This document shows positions 61,423 through 64,000 of a DNA stretch of 64,000 bases, one piece after another. The notes under the pieces were generated by a model. It saw only the letters and a program-made list of their open reading frames with translations, did not search any database and was not told the DNA's origin. The position numbers were made by a program, and so were the translations under genes. Source of the DNA: Treponema bryantii. GTDB taxonomy: Bacteria; Spirochaetota; Spirochaetia; Treponematales; Treponemataceae. The stretch is taken from the NCBI RefSeq assembly GCF_036492245.1, contig NZ_AP025286.1, positions 2,852,001-2,916,000 on the forward strand, in the 5' to 3' direction. Every line of letters begins with the position of its first letter. Position 1 is the first letter of the stretch.

Positions 61423-64000
61423 TTACAGATGGAAACGCACATCCAGACTGATTCCATAACCGTGGCTCTCCGGATAATAGGTGCCGGTAAGAGTGGTATT
61501 GATTGGAACAGTTGCAAGCTTACCGGTTGTAATATTCAAATCGAGATTAAGAATCAGATAAATTGCCTGAGTATATGAAACACCCTGGAAAACCTCTGCA
61601 AGATAATCTGCATGACGAATATCCGGAAGCCGAACTTCTGAGGTATCATAAACAAGGGCCATATTATACCCGAACCAGAGCCCTGCCCTTCGTGAATACA
61701 AAACATATGGAATTACACTGTTATGAATCTCACGGCCAATTAAAAGAACTTTAAAACTTGATTCCAACGCAGTACCAGGTTTATTTACAAACTCTGCGTT
61801 AATAACTCCAGGCATACTAAAAATCCAGTTATCTTTCATAGAAAAAGGAAGTAGCCGTGGAATTGCAATGGTTGCAAACCAGCCCACATTAAACTGTGTA
61901 ATATCAGAAATAGTTTCTGAAAGAAGATTTTTCTTTTCGGCATTTGTAAGATTACTATTATTCGGTGCGAGATTCTTACGGGCTTCCTGCAGCAATCTGA
62001 CTTCACACATATCCCACATCAGATAAGACCTGACACCTACAGAAAGCCCACGCTGCTCAAATGTAGAATAACCATATTGATGGATATTCGTATATTCAAC
62101 TTTTGCAGAGATTTCATAAAGTTCATAAGCAGACCTGAAAGAAGGCCAGGCTGAAAGACCAGGGCGTATATCGCTTTTAGTCTGATCGTAATAATCTGTA
62201 GAAACTGTATAGCTTCCCTGAATGTCAAAAATAAGCTGTCTTAAAGCCAGGCCCAGAGGAATCTTCCACTGTGTACCGGCAAGTATTTTGAAATTATATT
62301 CTCCATCAAGATTGAAATTGAAAATTGCTCCGGCCCGTATTTTTACCGGTGTTGAAGAATTTTCTATATAGAACGCTGCCGATTTATCTTTTTTAAGATT
62401 TAAGGATTCCGACCTGATTCTTGCCAGATATGAAGAAGGCATATTCTTTGTCCATGAAAAATCCAGAGGTAGATAAGTCCAGCCGAGAGATAAAACTGCC
62501 TGTGTATTCATACATGGATCCGGCTGGTTTTCAATTGAAACGCCTAGTCCCGGCCAGTAGAGATTTCCTTCATTCAAATCCAGAATCTTAATCGGGAAGA
62601 ACGGTGTAAAGGAAAGGTCTGTCATGTACTTAAAAGGATTGTAATTTCGTACATTATAATCAGAAAGAGAGGACTGGCTGTGATTGCCAGATTCATTATT
62701 TGCTGACGCCAGATTTTCTTTTCCTGCCTTCTGTAAATATCCGTTTTCCAGTTCAACTGCAGATAAATCAACCTTACGCAACTGATTCTGAGAATATTTT
62801 TTTGCACTATAAAAGAGCTCGTTCCTTGAAGAAACAAAAGGATAATGAATACCGCCGGAAACATCTGTAGAAGTTAGTCTAACTGCCGCTGGTTCAAATT
62901 TATCTGTGAGGAAAATAAAACCGGCTCTGGTAAAGGTACTGTCACCTGGCTGTGTGTACGTGAATGTGTAAATCGGACTGCCGCCGCGGCGCTGGCAGGA
63001 AAGGTGCTGGATTTTGAGCGGAGGCTCAGAATCTTTTTGTCCGTCGGCTTTTATAAGCCAGCTTTGTTCAATAAGATTCTGTTCTTCTGAATTATTCTGC
63101 GACTTCCCAAAATTCAATCTGCATAAATAACGCTCAGTTCCTTCTGCGCGGATATAAGCAACAAATCCGTTTCCGCTATATACCGGAGAAAAAGGAATTG
63201 TATTTCGGGCAAAATCCTGTCTGAAAATCAGAGTTGTTTTTTCTTTCTTCTTTTCATCCAGCGGCATTGTATGGATTTCAAGCGCAGGAGTAACGTCCTT
63301 AATATTTACACCGGCAACAGCATAATCTCCGGTTTCTGTTAATACAATTGCAGCATCCCGCAGCTGATATTTTTGATCCAGAAATTTTCTTTCCTTCAAA
63401 TCATAAATGCTGGATGAGACCGAATAAAGTCCTTCTACCGATCTTGGCTGAATATTTGTAACTGCAATAAAACGTCCATCTGGCGAAAGTGCCATGCGCT
63501 CAATTTTATCTGCAAGAAACAGAATCTGTCTCATTTTCAGCTGACTGTGCTCATCAAAAATATCAACCTCATGACGGATTCTGTCATACCAGACAGTTCC
63601 ATAATCTGTAATCAGAATATGTTCATAATTTGCATCTTTATCTTTTGGAAAAACAAGTTCGCCTTCTTTCTCATAACTTTCAAGAACCATCAGACTGGCA
63701 GGAAGAGGTACAGATTCTTCAAACTGATTCCAAAGTTCTGTAAGCGTAAGTCCATATGTATTTTTGAAAACTCCATGTGTAAGCAGCGGATTTATTTTTC
63801 CGCTTTCTTCCCAAAGCTCGGCATATTTTTCTGCACCATAAGTATTCATCAAAAAAGCAGAAAAGCCGGTACCTGCAGCAAGTGCAAGTTCTTCTCCCGG
63901 GTACGTATCACGAACTGTTATTACCTGACTCCACTGAGGAAATTTTCCTTCAAGTTTTGCCTGTGAAAGCAGCTGCAGAAAATATCCATCATTTAAAAGC
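61423..64000 (-). CDS. Large envelope protein, 3' part (propeller-like region plus beta-barrel)
   Basis: The frame is open to the window edge, so the start is missing; at least 858 residues are visible. The first part (LAAGTGFSAFLMNTYGAEKYAELWEESGKI and LTLTELWNQFEESV) resembles the end of a gluzincin (peptidase MA-like) domain; the HExxH site would lie upstream. The middle has repeated strand-turn motifs with MALSPDGRFIAVTN, suggesting a TolB/WD-like propeller. From about residue 470 of the visible part to the C-terminus (ISLDVRFHL) alternating strands ending in an aromatic-rich pattern suggest an outer-membrane barrel. It is probably a surface-associated protein unique to treponemes and relatives. 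Confidence 0.55.
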   Translation of the reverse strand, partial: LLNDGYFLQLLSQAKLEGKFPQWSQVITVRDTYPGEELALAAGTGFSAFLMNTYGAEKYAELWEESGKINPLLTHGVFKNTYGLTLTELWNQFEESVPLPASLMVLESYEKEGELVFPKDKDANYEHILITDYGTVWYDRIRHEVDIFDEHSQLKMRQILFLADKIERMALSPDGRFIAVTNIQPRSVEGLYSVSSSIYDLKERKFLDQKYQLRDAAIVLTETGDYAVAGVNIKDVTPALEIHTMPLDEKKKEKTTLIFRQDFARNTIPFSPVYSGNGFVAYIRAEGTERYLCRLNFGKSQNNSEEQNLIEQSWLIKADGQKDSEPPLKIQHLSCQRRGGSPIYTFTYTQPGDSTFTRAGFIFLTDKFEPAAVRLTSTDVSGGIHYPFVSSRNELFYSAKKYSQNQLRKVDLSAVELENGYLQKAGKENLASANNESGNHSQSSLSDYNVRNYNPFKYMTDLSFTPFFPIKILDLNEGNLYWPGLGVSIENQPDPCMNTQAVLSLGWTYLPLDFSWTKNMPSSYLARIRSESLNLKKDKSAAFYIENSSTPVKIRAGAIFNFNLDGEYNFKILAGTQWKIPLGLALRQLIFDIQGSYTVSTDYYDQTKSDIRPGLSAWPSFRSAYELYEISAKVEYTNIHQYGYSTFEQRGLSVGVRSYLMWDMCEVRLLQEARKNLAPNNSNLTNAEKKNLLSETISDITQFNVGWFATIAIPRLLPFSMKDNWIFSMPGVINAEFVNKPGTALESSFKVLLIGREIHNSVIPYVLYSRRAGLWFGYNMALVYDTSEVRLPDIRHADYLAEVFQGVSYTQAIYLILNLDLNITTGKLATVPINTTLTGTYYPESHGYGISLDVRFHL

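Overview
The window (about 64 kb, AT-rich, low GC) looks like the chromosome of a free-living or gut/rumen-type spirochaete close to Treponema. Supporting signs are: two large Cache-HAMP methyl-accepting chemotaxis proteins, many lipoproteins with relaxed spirochaetal lipoboxes, a short alanyl-tRNA synthetase, a TAXI-type TRAP transporter, GldAFG-type ABC genes, and secreted and cytoplasmic plant-fibre enzymes (GH5, GH11, GH94, GH51). No phage, transposase, CRISPR array or rRNA is visible. Genes are tightly packed. Several starts were moved from the longest possible reading frame to the codon with a Shine-Dalgarno (SD) site or a promoter-defined start.

Layout. 1-7 kb: edge of a radical SAM gene, AEC carrier, small multidrug-export protein, tRNA-Leu(UAA), murD, a chemoreceptor, leuA. 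7-11 kb: TAXI TRAP operon (binding protein, DUF1850 protein, fused permease), then a lone groES. 11-18 kb: TPR lipoprotein, nusB, SurA-like chaperone, alaS, an anchored FG-GAP-like protein. 18-30 kb: clostripain-like lipoprotein protease, GH94 cellobiose phosphorylase, LacI-family regulator, a chemoreceptor, a GH11 xylanase lipoprotein and a GH5 endoglucanase. 30-39 kb: amino-acid block trpB-trpA-trpE-trpGD-trpCF-ilvC with two gene fusions. 39-47 kb: lipoproteins, exonuclease III, an ADP-ribosyltransferase-like protein with a 52-residue partner, Na/Pi cotransporter, phosphoesterase, RNA-binding protein, UPF0158-GNAT fusion, clpP. 47-50 kb: ComFB-domain protein, GH51 arabinofuranosidase. 50-61 kb: a Lol-like ABC/LolA-like/beta-barrel operon, then gldA-gldF-gldG-DUF4340-pth. 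61-64 kb: 3' part of a very large envelope protein.

How it fits together. Surface or exported GH5 and GH11 cut cellulose and xylan. Imported cellobiose and arabino-oligosaccharides would be handled in the cytoplasm by GH94 and GH51. Near-identical AAAACGTT-type palindromes sit on the promoters of GH94, the LacI gene itself, GH51 and the ComFB gene, and one lies upstream of GH5. This suggests a local LacI regulon for plant-fibre use. A second theme is promoter architecture: six genes have a -10 box ending only 6-8 nt before the ATG and no clear SD, which predicts leaderless mRNAs. Other regulatory signals are long dyads on the trp and chemoreceptor promoters and an array of TAATAC boxes on the Lol-like operon. 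A 117-nt nested inverted-repeat element at 55.8 kb and a small dispersed hairpin repeat (two copies) remain unexplained.
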